Source: Streptococcus vicugnae (GTDB lineage: Bacteria; Bacillota; Bacilli; Lactobacillales; Streptococcaceae). Taken from it: a DNA stretch of 64,000 bases. The notes under the pieces are model-generated. The model was not told the origin of the DNA. It did no database searches and was given only the letters and a program-made list of their open reading frames with translations. The DNA lies in assembly GCF_016461705.1 (NCBI RefSeq), contig NZ_JAEMHW010000002.1:1-64000 (forward strand), in the 5' to 3' direction. Below are positions 37,152 through 45,389 of the stretch, piece by piece (the stretch's first letter is position 1; each line of letters starts with the position of its first letter). The position numbers and the translations under genes are program-made.

Positions 37152-37724
37152 TTATTTGTACAAGCCAAAGCCACCTGTCCAAGAAATTTTTTCTTGAACG
37201 GCAAGAACAAGTTGAAGAAAACCAAACGATTCTAGTTCACGTGCACGTTTAAGTGAACCAGCATCAAGAACATTGAGTCCTGAACCAGAAAGCGTAGTAG
37301 TGAAAGTAGTTTTGGCATCTTCGTCATCACCTGCAACAAGAACAGTTGTTTGGACAGCATCTGCAACTTTTTTAGTTGTCAAACTTGCAGCAAAGTTTGT
37401 ATTGAATGCTTTAAGGACCTTAGCACCAGGAACTTTTTTGGCGATTTCGGCTGCCGCAGAGCTATCAGCTGGAACAACCAAACTGTCAAAAGTATTGAAA
37501 TCAAGTGGGTTAGTAATATCCACTACGATTTTGCCATTTAGTGCGCTAGCATATTTTGAAAGAATATCATCTACTGCAGGATACGGAACAGCTAGGATAA
37601 CAATTTCGCCTAAAACAGCATCAGCTTCATGCCCGATAAGTGTGACAGTGTTTCCAGCTTCTTCATAACGAGCTTTCAAAGCTTGTCCCATATTGCCTTT
37701 ACCAAAAATTGAAATATTAGCCAT
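37152..37724 (-). CDS. NAD(P)-binding oxidoreductase (F420-reductase-like family)
   Basis: The 190-residue protein is a single Rossmann domain: ISIFGKGNMGQAL at the start, then VILAVPYPAVDDIL and the NPL of IVVDITNPLDF. By sequence it belongs with NADPH:F420 oxidoreductase-like proteins, yet streptococci do not make F420, so the partner must be another flavin or a quinone. It is transcribed away from an HxlR regulator and is probably its target, a common arrangement for redox-sensing HxlR proteins. Confidence 0.85.
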   Translation of the reverse strand: MANISIFGKGNMGQALKARYEEAGNTVTLIGHEADAVLGEIVILAVPYPAVDDILSKYASALNGKIVVDITNPLDFNTFDSLVVPADSSAAAEIAKKVPGAKVLKAFNTNFAASLTTKKVADAVQTTVLVAGDDEDAKTTFTTTLSGSGLNVLDAGSLKRARELESFGFLQLVLAVQEKISWTGGFGLYK

Positions 37725-37812
37725 ATTATAAGACCACCTTTTAATGAAATTTAGCTTGCTTTGTTCAAGCTATGGTTATATAATAATCCCACATATTCCA
37801 AAAAGGAAGTAC

Positions 37813-37826
37813 GCACTTTAAAGTGC
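37813..37826. promoter_or_regulatory. Palindromic operator between the divergent oxidoreductase and HxlR genes
   Basis: GCACTTTAAAGTGC is a perfect 14-bp palindrome centred 98 bp from one start and 77 bp from the other. AGTAC (37809-37813) and GTTAC (37831-37835) extend the symmetry loosely. It is the best candidate site for the HxlR protein. Confidence 0.6.
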
Positions 37827-37896
37827 CATAGTTACTAAAAGGTACCAAATGACTAAAATCAACTATTGTGGGAAATAAATTTTTTTGAGGTAAAAA

Positions 37897-38226
37897 ATGA
37901 AAAAAGAATTACCAGAATGTCCAGTTGAAACTACATTAACTTTAGTAAGTAATAAATGGGTTGTCCTCATATTACGGGATTTATTTACAGGAACCAAACG
38001 ATTTGGTGAATTAAAAAAATCTTTGACGCCCATCAGCCAAAAAGTCTTGACTCAGCAATTGCGAGCCATGGAATCAAATGGTGTCGTTCATCGTGAGGTT
38101 TACGCCGAAGTTCCACCACGTGTTGAGTACTCACTGACAGATCTTGGATTAAGTTTAAAACCAATTGTGATGAGCATGCAGGATTGGGGAAATTGGTATA
38201 AAAAACGAGTTGAATTAGAAAAATAA
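37897..38226 (+). CDS. HxlR family transcriptional regulator
   Basis: The 109-residue winged-helix protein has the family core CPVETTLTLVSNKWVVLILRDLFTGTKRFGELKKSL, then ISQKVLTQQLRAMESNGVVHREVY and a wing PPRVEYSLTDLG. The single Cys at residue 8 sits where redox-sensing HxlR proteins often have theirs. It likely controls the divergent oxidoreductase and itself. A 9-bp inverted repeat (38230-38256) after the gene may end its transcript. Confidence 0.88.
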   Translation: MKKELPECPVETTLTLVSNKWVVLILRDLFTGTKRFGELKKSLTPISQKVLTQQLRAMESNGVVHREVYAEVPPRVEYSLTDLGLSLKPIVMSMQDWGNWYKKRVELEK

Positions 38227-38270
38227 TGTTAAAACTAGGCACTAAGTCTAGTTTTAGTTAGAAGAAAAAA

Positions 38271-38311
38271 TAGTCAAAAAAATTGACTATTTTTTCTGAC
38301 TATGACATAAT
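38271..38311 (+). promoter_or_regulatory. Palindrome-type promoter C (operator over -35)
   Basis: TAGTCAAAAAAATTGACTA (38271-38289) has perfect 7-bp arms. Its right arm supplies the -35 TTGACT (38283-38288). After 17 nt comes CATAAT (38306-38311). The geometry equals that of promoter A at 20875. Confidence 0.8.
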
Positions 38312-38344
38312 ATAGACAAAGAAAAACGATTTGAAAGGTGAAGT

Positions 38345-39298
38345 ATGAAAGCTATTGTTGTTAGAAAACCAGGTGATAGTAGCGTCCTAGAAGTGACTCA
38401 AGTGGCCAAACCAAGTGTAAAACCAGGTTGGTCTTTAGTTAAAGTCATGGGATTTGGTATTAATCGTTCTGAGATTTTTACAAGACAAGGCTTGTCGCCA
38501 AGTGTTAATTTTCCAAGAATTTTGGGAATAGAATGTGTTGGAGTAGTTGAAGAGACGACAGATGCTATACGCTTACCAGTTGGTCAGAAAATCATTTCGA
38601 TTATGGGAGAAATGGGACGTGATTTTGATGGCTCATATGCTGAATATGTTCTCTTGCCAAATGAGCAAATTTATCCTGTGACGACAGATTTGGACTGGAA
38701 GACTTTAGCAACAATTCCTGAGACATACTATACCGCCTTTGGTGCTTACAAAAATTTAAAGATTGAGTCTGATGATGTTGTCCTAGTGCGTGGTGGGGCA
38801 AGTGGTGTTGGCACAGCATTTGTAAAGTTGGTGAAGGCTAAGTTTCCTGAAGTTAAGGTTTATGCGAGTGTTCGTAATGCTGCTAAAAAAGCACAGCTTT
38901 TATCTGTGGGGGTTGATGATATTGCGATTGATGACAATGGGCTTTTAAAAACAGACCTGACATTTACCAAAATTTTAGAGCTGGTTGGACCTGCGACTAT
39001 AAAAAATAGCATCGCACATTTGGAAGAAAGCGGAATTATTTGCTCTTGCGGTCAACTTGGGAGAAAATGGTACTTAGAGGACTTTGACCCGATTATGGAA
39101 TTGCAAAATAATGTTTATCTGACAACTTTTTATTCAGGAAATGTTTCCCAAGAAAAGATTCAAGAGATGTTAACCTACATTGAACAAGAACATGTCGATA
39201 TTTGTCCTGAGAAAGTTTTTGATTTGGAGAATATAAAAGCTGCGCATGATTATCTTGAAAGTTCGCAAGCTTTTGGAAAAGTTATTGTTTTAAATTAG
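38345..39298 (+). CDS. Zinc-independent MDR/quinone oxidoreductase-like protein
   Basis: The 317-residue protein is of the medium-chain dehydrogenase family: MKAIVVRKPG start, GFGINRSEIFTRQG, then the cofactor-binding VRGGASGVGTAFVKLVKA. The catalytic zinc ligands of alcohol dehydrogenases are missing, as in quinone or enoyl reductases. It heads an operon with a MarR regulator and OpuC-type transporter genes and is the gene nearest to promoter C. Confidence 0.85.
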   Translation: MKAIVVRKPGDSSVLEVTQVAKPSVKPGWSLVKVMGFGINRSEIFTRQGLSPSVNFPRILGIECVGVVEETTDAIRLPVGQKIISIMGEMGRDFDGSYAEYVLLPNEQIYPVTTDLDWKTLATIPETYYTAFGAYKNLKIESDDVVLVRGGASGVGTAFVKLVKAKFPEVKVYASVRNAAKKAQLLSVGVDDIAIDDNGLLKTDLTFTKILELVGPATIKNSIAHLEESGIICSCGQLGRKWYLEDFDPIMELQNNVYLTTFYSGNVSQEKIQEMLTYIEQEHVDICPEKVFDLENIKAAHDYLESSQAFGKVIVLN

Positions 39299-39306
39299 GA
39301 GGAAAT

Positions 39307-39756
39307 ATGGTTAGTAACGCAAAAAAATACGCTCGTTTACGTGACGAACAGTACGCTTTATTTGAAAATTACGCTAAAAAACATGGATTAAACAGCAAGT
39401 CATTATTAGTTTTTATGTGGATTTATCACAATTCATACGGTATGACTCAAGAAAGTATCGCAAAAAGAACATTTTCAACAAAACAAGTTATTCAAGCGAT
39501 TGTAAAAACTTACATCAAAAAAGATATTCTATATTTAGAGCCTTCTAAAAAAGATGGTCGCAAAAAAATTGTTCGTTTGACTGAAAAAGGTGAAAAATTT
39601 GCTGCAGAATTGTTGGAACCTTTATCGAACTTTGAAGCGCAAGCAATGGCAGCTTTAAGCAAAGAACAACAAGAAGTTTTATTGTCAGCGACCGCGATGT
39701 TTACAGAAAATTTAAGAGGGCTTTTAGAAAACCATCAGGTAGAAAAAGATGATTAA
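39307..39756 (+). CDS. MarR-like winged-helix regulator
   Basis: The 149-residue protein has the MarR arrangement: helix-turn-helix MTQESIAKRTFSTKQVIQAIVKTYIKKDIL and wing KKDGRKKIVRLTEKG, flanked by helices for dimer formation. It overlaps the permease gene by eight bases. The shared palindromes at 20875, 27039/27085 and 38271 are of the length and symmetry that a MarR dimer binds, and one stands before this protein's own operon, so it is the best candidate for their repressor. Confidence 0.82.
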   Translation: MVSNAKKYARLRDEQYALFENYAKKHGLNSKSLLVFMWIYHNSYGMTQESIAKRTFSTKQVIQAIVKTYIKKDILYLEPSKKDGRKKIVRLTEKGEKFAAELLEPLSNFEAQAMAALSKEQQEVLLSATAMFTENLRGLLENHQVEKDD

Positions 39757-40375
39757 TGATATAGCGAGTTATTTCGCCAAAAATTGGGAAACTTATTTAG
39801 GTTATGTTTGGCAGCATGTGAGCCTCAGTATTGAAGCCTTGCTGATTGGAGTTGTAATTGCTTTGCCACTTGCTTATCTTTCGTATGAGAATGCTTCGGT
39901 AAAACAATTCGCAACGCTTTTGACGCAAGGCTTACGTGTTATTCCAAGTTTGGGGATTTTGTTTATTTTGATTCCTTTTATTGGGGTCGGACGTTTGCCA
40001 GCCTTGATTGCTTTAGTGATTTTAGGGATACCGCCGATTTTGCTAAATGCTATTGTTGGGTTGTCCTCAGTTTCGAAAGATTTATTAGAAACAGCTTTGG
40101 GGCTTGGCATGACGAAATTTCAGCTGGTAAGAAAAGTTCTATTTCCACTTGCCCTTCCGCATTTTTTAAATGGGATAAAACTAGCTTTAGTAGAAATAAT
40201 TGCTAGCGCTACTTTAGCGACATACATTGGAGCAGGTGGTCTTGGGACTTTAATTTTTACAGGGTTAGGGCTTTACCGATACGACCTTTTGGTGATAGGT
40301 GGCGGATCTGTCGCTCTGCTTTCATTTCTTAGTATGGTGATTTTTGATTTAAGTATTAAAGGTTTAGAGCATTAG
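39749..40375 (+). CDS. OpuC-type ABC transporter permease 1
   Basis: The 208-residue membrane protein has five to six helices and the permease EAA-like loop ETALGLGMTKFQLVRKVLFPLALP. It belongs to the OpuBB/OpuCB group of quaternary-amine transporters. Together with the ATPase and second permease downstream it forms a membrane complex, but the operon lacks a binding protein; the lone one at 27117 is the probable partner. Confidence 0.9.
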   Translation: MINDIASYFAKNWETYLGYVWQHVSLSIEALLIGVVIALPLAYLSYENASVKQFATLLTQGLRVIPSLGILFILIPFIGVGRLPALIALVILGIPPILLNAIVGLSSVSKDLLETALGLGMTKFQLVRKVLFPLALPHFLNGIKLALVEIIASATLATYIGAGGLGTLIFTGLGLYRYDLLVIGGGSVALLSFLSMVIFDLSIKGLEH

Positions 40376-40398
40376 CAATGAAGAATAGAAAAGAAGAT

Positions 40399-41172
40399 AT
40401 GTCAGAAAAAACAATTATTCAATTTGAACAGGTGAGCAAAGCATATGGTGAGAAGACTGTTGTAGATGATATCAATTTGGAAATCAAAAGTGGTGAGTTT
40501 ATCACCATTTTAGGGACTTCAGGTTCTGGTAAGACAACCTTGTTAAAAATGATTAACAAACTGATTGAACCAACATCAGGTAAGATTTTCTTTGCTGGGG
40601 AAGATATTGAGCAGATGGATTCTGTTAGTCTTCGTCGCCAGATTGGCTATGTTGTCCAACAAATTGGTTTATTTCCACACATGACAGTTGCTGAAAATAT
40701 TGCAACTGTTCCAAAGCTATTAGGTTGGGACAAGGCTCGGATTGAAAATCGCGTGAAAGAACTTTTGGATTTGGTGCAATTGCCGATGGCTGATTACGGT
40801 AATCGTTACCCAAGTGAATTGTCTGGTGGACAGCAACAGCGAATCGGAGTAGCGCGTGCTTTAGCAGCTGACCCCGATGTTATGTTATTTGATGAACCGT
40901 TTGGTGCCATTGATGCGATTACGCGAAATGATTTGCAAGGAGAATTGCAAGCTATTCATCAAAAACTTAATCAAAAGACCTTTGTTTTTATCACTCACGA
41001 TATTTACGAAGCTTTTAAATTGGGAACTCGCGTCATCATTATGGATAATGGTAAAATTTGTCAATTTGATACTCCTGAAAATATTATCAAAAATCCAGGC
41101 AATGATTTTGTTCGAAAATTAATTGAAACGGCAAAGCAGCAAGAACAATTGTGGGAGGCAAGCTATGATTGA
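40399..41172 (+). CDS. OpuC-type ABC transporter ATPase
   Basis: The 257-residue ATPase has Walker A GTSGSGKTT, Q-loop QQIGLFPHMTV, signature ELSGGQQQR, Walker B VMLFDEPFGA and the switch His in FITHD. It is similar to ProV/OpuCA but lacks the C-terminal CBS domains that sense ionic strength in osmotic transporters, so salt gating is not expected. ATG 40399 is preferred because AAAAGAAG precedes it; an earlier ATG at 40378 adds seven residues and cannot be excluded. Confidence 0.9.
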   Translation: MSEKTIIQFEQVSKAYGEKTVVDDINLEIKSGEFITILGTSGSGKTTLLKMINKLIEPTSGKIFFAGEDIEQMDSVSLRRQIGYVVQQIGLFPHMTVAENIATVPKLLGWDKARIENRVKELLDLVQLPMADYGNRYPSELSGGQQQRIGVARALAADPDVMLFDEPFGAIDAITRNDLQGELQAIHQKLNQKTFVFITHDIYEAFKLGTRVIIMDNGKICQFDTPENIIKNPGNDFVRKLIETAKQQEQLWEASYD

Positions 41173-41791
41173 TTACTTTAAGGGGGCGTCCGATAAGTTA
41201 ATCACAGCCTTGATTGAACACATTGAATTAACATCTATATCTTTGGTTTTTGCTTTAATATTTGCAGGACTTGTGACAGTGCTTTTGCTTTTTTATCCCA
41301 AAATTCGACAAGCTTCTGTTTACATCTTGTCACTTTTGTACGCTATCCCAAGTTTTGCTTTATTCACCTTGTTGATTCCTTTGACAGGGCTCGGACAAAG
41401 AACAGCGATTGTAGCACTTGTGATATATGCACAATACACACTAGTTCGAAATTTTCTTTCGGGACTAACAAATGTTGATTCAAGTATTCTTGAGGCTGCG
41501 ACAGGTATGGGCATGACAAAATGGCAAGTTTTGATGATAATTCAGCTTCCTTTGGCGCAGTCGTCAATTTTTGCAGGACTTCGTTTGGCTACTAATTCAA
41601 TTATTGCTATAGCAACTATTGGTGCAACAATTAATGCGGGTGGAATTGGGACTATTTTGTTTGATGGACTTCGAACGATGAGTCTAGTTAAGCTCCTCTG
41701 GGGTATTATTTTGGCAGTTGGTTTGAGTTTACTTGCTAACTTACTTTTCTACTTAATTGAAGAATTATTTAAAAATGAAAAAGCTGGCTAG
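41165..41791 (+). CDS. OpuC-type ABC transporter permease 2
   Basis: The 208-residue permease is similar in plan to the first, with the loop EAATGMGMTKWQVLMIIQLPLAQ. ATG 41165 follows GGGAGG and overlaps the ATPase stop by eight bases; the longer frame to 41123 would lie inside the ATPase gene. Its last codons form the 5' arm of the terminator. Confidence 0.9.
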   Translation: MIDYFKGASDKLITALIEHIELTSISLVFALIFAGLVTVLLLFYPKIRQASVYILSLLYAIPSFALFTLLIPLTGLGQRTAIVALVIYAQYTLVRNFLSGLTNVDSSILEAATGMGMTKWQVLMIIQLPLAQSSIFAGLRLATNSIIAIATIGATINAGGIGTILFDGLRTMSLVKLLWGIILAVGLSLLANLLFYLIEELFKNEKAG

Positions 41792-41802
41792 ACCGGCTTT
41801 TT
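41778..41802 (+). terminator. Terminator at the end of the OpuC-type operon
   Basis: AAAAAGCTGG (41778-41787) pairs with CCGGCTTTTT (41793-41802); the 5' arm is within the coding end. It marks the right border of the accessory block. Confidence 0.75.
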
Positions 41803-41880
41803 ATTTGTCTCGATAGCTTGATTTATCTTTATTTTAAGGAATTTTGCTATAATTGAGATATCACTTAGTTAGGAAATAAT

Positions 41881-42516
41881 ATGACAGATACAATTTATGG
41901 AGAATATGCTGAGTATCTTCCTTTGATTTTAGAAGACTTTAGCCAGCGTATTCAAGAAAAAAATGACCTGACCAAGAAAGAGACAGGTTATAAGTTATTT
42001 GAGCATTTGATTTCACGTGTTAAAACACCTGAAAGTATGGTCGAAAAGTGCCAACGAAAGGGTTTTGAAATCTCAACGGAGTCAGCACTAAGACAAATTC
42101 GTGACAGTATCGGTTTACGTATTGTTTGTGGTTTTGTCGATGACATTTATCGCTTGGTTGATGTGATTCATTCTTTTGAAGATTGCAGGATTGTCGGTGA
42201 AAAAGACTACATCAAAAATGCCAAACCAAATGGTTACCGTTCTTATCACATGATTGTAGAGGTTGAGACACCTTATCCTGATTGTCTTGGAAATGAGCAG
42301 GGCTCATACTTTATCGAAATTCAGCTTCGCACCATTGCCATGGATTCTTGGGCGAGTTTGGAACATCAGATGAAATACAAGCATGACATCAAAGACCCAA
42401 AACGTATTGTGCGTGAGTTAAAACGCTGTGCTGATGAATTGGCTTCCTGCGATTTGACTATGCAAACTATTCGCAACTTGATTCAAGAAAGCTCTCGACT
42501 TGAAGGAGACGACTAA
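41881..42516 (+). CDS. relP: Small alarmone synthetase RelP
   Basis: RelP makes (p)ppGpp from ATP and GTP/GDP without a hydrolase domain. The 211-residue protein has the RelA/SpoT synthetase core: SIGLRIVCGFVDDIYRLVDVI, KDYIKNAKPNGYRSYHMIVEV and EIQLRTIAMDSWASLEHQMKYK. It is followed by a response regulator and sensor kinase in the order relP-relR-relS known from S. mutans. An extended -10 TGC-TATAAT (41845-41853) lies 28 nt before the ATG. Confidence 0.95.
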   Translation: MTDTIYGEYAEYLPLILEDFSQRIQEKNDLTKKETGYKLFEHLISRVKTPESMVEKCQRKGFEISTESALRQIRDSIGLRIVCGFVDDIYRLVDVIHSFEDCRIVGEKDYIKNAKPNGYRSYHMIVEVETPYPDCLGNEQGSYFIEIQLRTIAMDSWASLEHQMKYKHDIKDPKRIVRELKRCADELASCDLTMQTIRNLIQESSRLEGDD

Positions 42517-42518
42517 TT

Positions 42519-43199
42519 ATGAAAGTACTTATAGCAGAAGACGAAGTTCAGATGAACCGCGTGTTGACAACTGCCCTTACGCATGAAGGTTATGAGGTTG
42601 ACTCGGTTTTTGATGGGCAAGCAGCGGTTGATAAAGCTAAAGAAAATGCCTATGATGTCATGGTCATGGACATTATGATGCCAAGAAAAACAGGGATTCA
42701 AGCTGTACAAGAAATCCGTCAAACTGGTAACCAAGCTCACATCATCATGCTAACAGCTATGGCTGAAATTGATGACCGTGTTACAGGGCTTGATGCTGGA
42801 GCGGATGATTACCTTACCAAGCCATTTTCTCTTAAGGAGTTGTTAGCCCGCCTACGCTCGATGTCACGCCGAGTGGATACCAACTTTACGTCAAATATTT
42901 TAAAACTAGGTAGCGTTACTCTAAATGTTGGTGAGCAGGAATTGGCTAGTCAAAATACCATCCGCCTAGCAGGGAAAGAAGCTAAGATGCTTGAGTTTTT
43001 CATGTTAAACCCTGGCAAGAAACTCTCAACAGAGCAGCTTTTCAATCATGTCTGGGCAAGTGATAAGGATGACCCAGAGATTGATGAGGGGTATGTCTTT
43101 ATCTATGTCTCTTATCTCCGTCAAAAACTCCAATCTGTGGGAGCAAATCTTGTGATTGAAGGAGAAGACATGAGTGATTATGAATTGAAAGAATTGTAG
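42519..43199 (+). CDS. relR: OmpR family response regulator RelR
   Basis: The 226-residue regulator has a receiver domain with phosphoacceptor Asp51 (VMVMDIMMP) and Lys in DDYLTKPFS, and a C-terminal winged helix (about residues 125-226). It starts two bases after relP and is coupled to relS. In S. mutans this pair responds to oxidative conditions and controls relP. Confidence 0.93.
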   Translation: MKVLIAEDEVQMNRVLTTALTHEGYEVDSVFDGQAAVDKAKENAYDVMVMDIMMPRKTGIQAVQEIRQTGNQAHIIMLTAMAEIDDRVTGLDAGADDYLTKPFSLKELLARLRSMSRRVDTNFTSNILKLGSVTLNVGEQELASQNTIRLAGKEAKMLEFFMLNPGKKLSTEQLFNHVWASDKDDPEIDEGYVFIYVSYLRQKLQSVGANLVIEGEDMSDYELKEL

Positions 43200-43207
43200 G
43201 TGACGCT

Positions 43208-44434
43208 ATGTTTCGTAAACTTCGTCTACGTTTTATTGCCATTGCCTCATTAGCGATTCTAATTGTGCTGTTTTCGGTTGTTGGTGTTTTGAATTCGGCT
43301 CGCCATGTTCAGACTGTCGATGAGATTAATAAAATTTTGACTCTGCTTTCTGATAATGGCGGAAGCTTCCCTAGCATTTCAAAGACCACAAGTGAGCTAG
43401 GAAACACTGTATCAGTAGACACTCTTTTTCAATACCGTTATTTTAGTGCCAAAATGGACCATGACGGCAATATCATCTCCTTAAATTCTAGTAATATTTC
43501 TGATTTGACGGACCAAGAAGTCAAAGAATTTTTGGAAAGAATCAGTCATTCTAAGGATACGAGAGGGGATTTTTCTTATCACCACCACACTTATTCTTAC
43601 ATGGTGTCTGAGACTAGTCGTCGTAGCGATTTAATCGTGGTACTAGATTCGACTAATCAATTTAGAGATAATATGACTCTGGTGCATTTGTCGATTTGGA
43701 TGTCAGGAATTAGTTTTATTTTCTTTGTCTTGGTGATTTCGATTGTGTCTGGCAAGGTGATTAAGCCATTTATTCGCAATTATGAGCGGCAACGTCGTTT
43801 TATCACCAATGCAGGGCATGAGTTGAAAACGCCTCTTGCTATCATTTCAGCTAACAATGAACTGGTTGAGTTGATGAATGGTGAGTCAGAGTGGACTAAA
43901 AGCACTAATGATCAAGTGGAACGAATGACTGGTTTGATTAATAGCTTAGTTGCCATGGCACGCTTGGAAGAACAACCTGAGTTAGTTCTTACCAATGTGA
44001 ATTTTTCAGACATTGCTAGAGATGCTGCTGAAGACTTTAAAGGACCAGTTATCAAGGATGGCAAGGAATTCGTCATGGACATTCAGCCAAATATTCATGT
44101 TAAGGCTGAAGAAAAATCGTTGTTTGAACTTGTTACGCTTTTGGTTGATAATGCCAATAAATATTGTGACCCAGCTGGCAAGGTTTCGGTGACCCTAAGC
44201 AAGAACAGATTGTCAAAAGCTAAACTTGAAATTTCTAATACCTACACCAAAGGAAAAGACGTTGATTATACGAAATTCTTTGAGCGTTTTTACCGAGAAG
44301 ATGAATCGCATAACAACAAGACTTCGGGTTATGGCATTGGTTTATCAATGGCACAAACCATGGTCAAACTTTTCAAGGGCAATATCTCTGTGACATATAA
44401 AGACGATACCATCACATTTGTGGTGAGTTTGTAA
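43208..44434 (+). CDS. relS: Sensor histidine kinase RelS
   Basis: The 408-residue kinase has two membrane helices (about residues 10-28 and 158-178) with an extracellular sensor loop, the H-box GHELKTPLAI, an N-box DNANKY and a terminal FYREDESHNNKTSGYGIGLS G-box. It sits eight bases after relR and ends at a bidirectional terminator. Confidence 0.92.
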   Translation: MFRKLRLRFIAIASLAILIVLFSVVGVLNSARHVQTVDEINKILTLLSDNGGSFPSISKTTSELGNTVSVDTLFQYRYFSAKMDHDGNIISLNSSNISDLTDQEVKEFLERISHSKDTRGDFSYHHHTYSYMVSETSRRSDLIVVLDSTNQFRDNMTLVHLSIWMSGISFIFFVLVISIVSGKVIKPFIRNYERQRRFITNAGHELKTPLAIISANNELVELMNGESEWTKSTNDQVERMTGLINSLVAMARLEEQPELVLTNVNFSDIARDAAEDFKGPVIKDGKEFVMDIQPNIHVKAEEKSLFELVTLLVDNANKYCDPAGKVSVTLSKNRLSKAKLEISNTYTKGKDVDYTKFFERFYREDESHNNKTSGYGIGLSMAQTMVKLFKGNISVTYKDDTITFVVSL

Positions 44435-44449
44435 ATAATGATAAACAAA

Positions 44450-44478
44450 AAGGCAGCAATCTTGCTGCCTTAATTTTT
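44450..44478. terminator. Bidirectional terminator after relPRS
   Basis: AAGGCAGCAA (44450-44459) and TTGCTGCCTT (44462-44471) form a perfect 10-bp stem with A and T runs outside. It also ends the converging aldo/keto reductase gene. Confidence 0.88.
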
Positions 44479-45323
44479 TATGCTTTATAACCTGATAGGC
44501 GTTTGACTTGTTCGATGCTTTCATTTGGTCCATAGTTGTTTGGAAAACGGTCGAGTTTTGCGATGGTATCAAGGTCATTTTGGCTGAGTTCAAAATCAAA
44601 AACGTTAAAGTTTTGTCTGATACGATCTAGGTGAACAGATTTTGGAATGGTCAAAATATCATTTTGAAGTTGCCAACGAAGAATGACTTGAGCAACGGTT
44701 TTTCCGTGTTTTTCAGCAATGCTGTTTAGGGTAACGTCGTTGAAGATATCATCCTTTCCTTGGTTAAATGGACTCCAAGCTTGTGTTGCTATACCAAATT
44801 CTGCATTAGCCTTGCGAAGTAAGTTTTGTTGTTTGTAAGGATGAAGCTCAATCTGGTTGAGGGCTGGAACAATTTCAGTATTTAAGGCAAAATCCGCGAT
44901 GCGTCCAGTTGAGAAATTGGAAACACCAATTGCTCGAATGCGACCTTCTTTATAAAGGTCAGCCATGGCACGCCAGGCACCGTGTGTATCCCCATATGGT
45001 TGGTGAATGAGATAGAGGTCAAGGTAATCAGTACCGAGTTTTTTTAGACTTTCTTCAAAAGCTTTTTTGGTTTCGTCATAGCCAAGTTGGTTTATCCAAG
45101 TTTTTGTAGTGATGAAAATCTCTTCTCGTTTGATACCTGAAGCTTTAATGGCACTGCCGACAGCCTCTTCATTACGATAGAGCGCAGCTGTGTCAATCAG
45201 GCGATAGCCTACTTCGATAGCGTTTTCCACGGCTTTTTGGCATTCATCTTGGTCAAACATTTGCCAAACACCAAAGCCGAGTTTGGGGATTTGAACACCG
45301 TTGTTTAAGGTTTTAAATTCCAT
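44478..45323 (-). CDS. Aldo/keto reductase
   Basis: The 281-residue NADPH-dependent reductase has LIDTAALYRNEEAVGSAI (catalytic Asp and Tyr), the Lys in TKTWINQLGYDE, and the His of LIHQP. It is of the 2,5-diketogluconate reductase/AKR5 type common in lactic acid bacteria, acting on methylglyoxal and other carbonyls. RBS AGGAGG lies just before the start at 45323. Confidence 0.93.
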   Translation of the reverse strand: MEFKTLNNGVQIPKLGFGVWQMFDQDECQKAVENAIEVGYRLIDTAALYRNEEAVGSAIKASGIKREEIFITTKTWINQLGYDETKKAFEESLKKLGTDYLDLYLIHQPYGDTHGAWRAMADLYKEGRIRAIGVSNFSTGRIADFALNTEIVPALNQIELHPYKQQNLLRKANAEFGIATQAWSPFNQGKDDIFNDVTLNSIAEKHGKTVAQVILRWQLQNDILTIPKSVHLDRIRQNFNVFDFELSQNDLDTIAKLDRFPNNYGPNESIEQVKRLSGYKA

Positions 45324-45389
45324 AAGCGTCCTCCTTTTTTCCTTTATTCTAGCATAAAAGACTTACAAGCTTAAAAGATATGACTTGAA

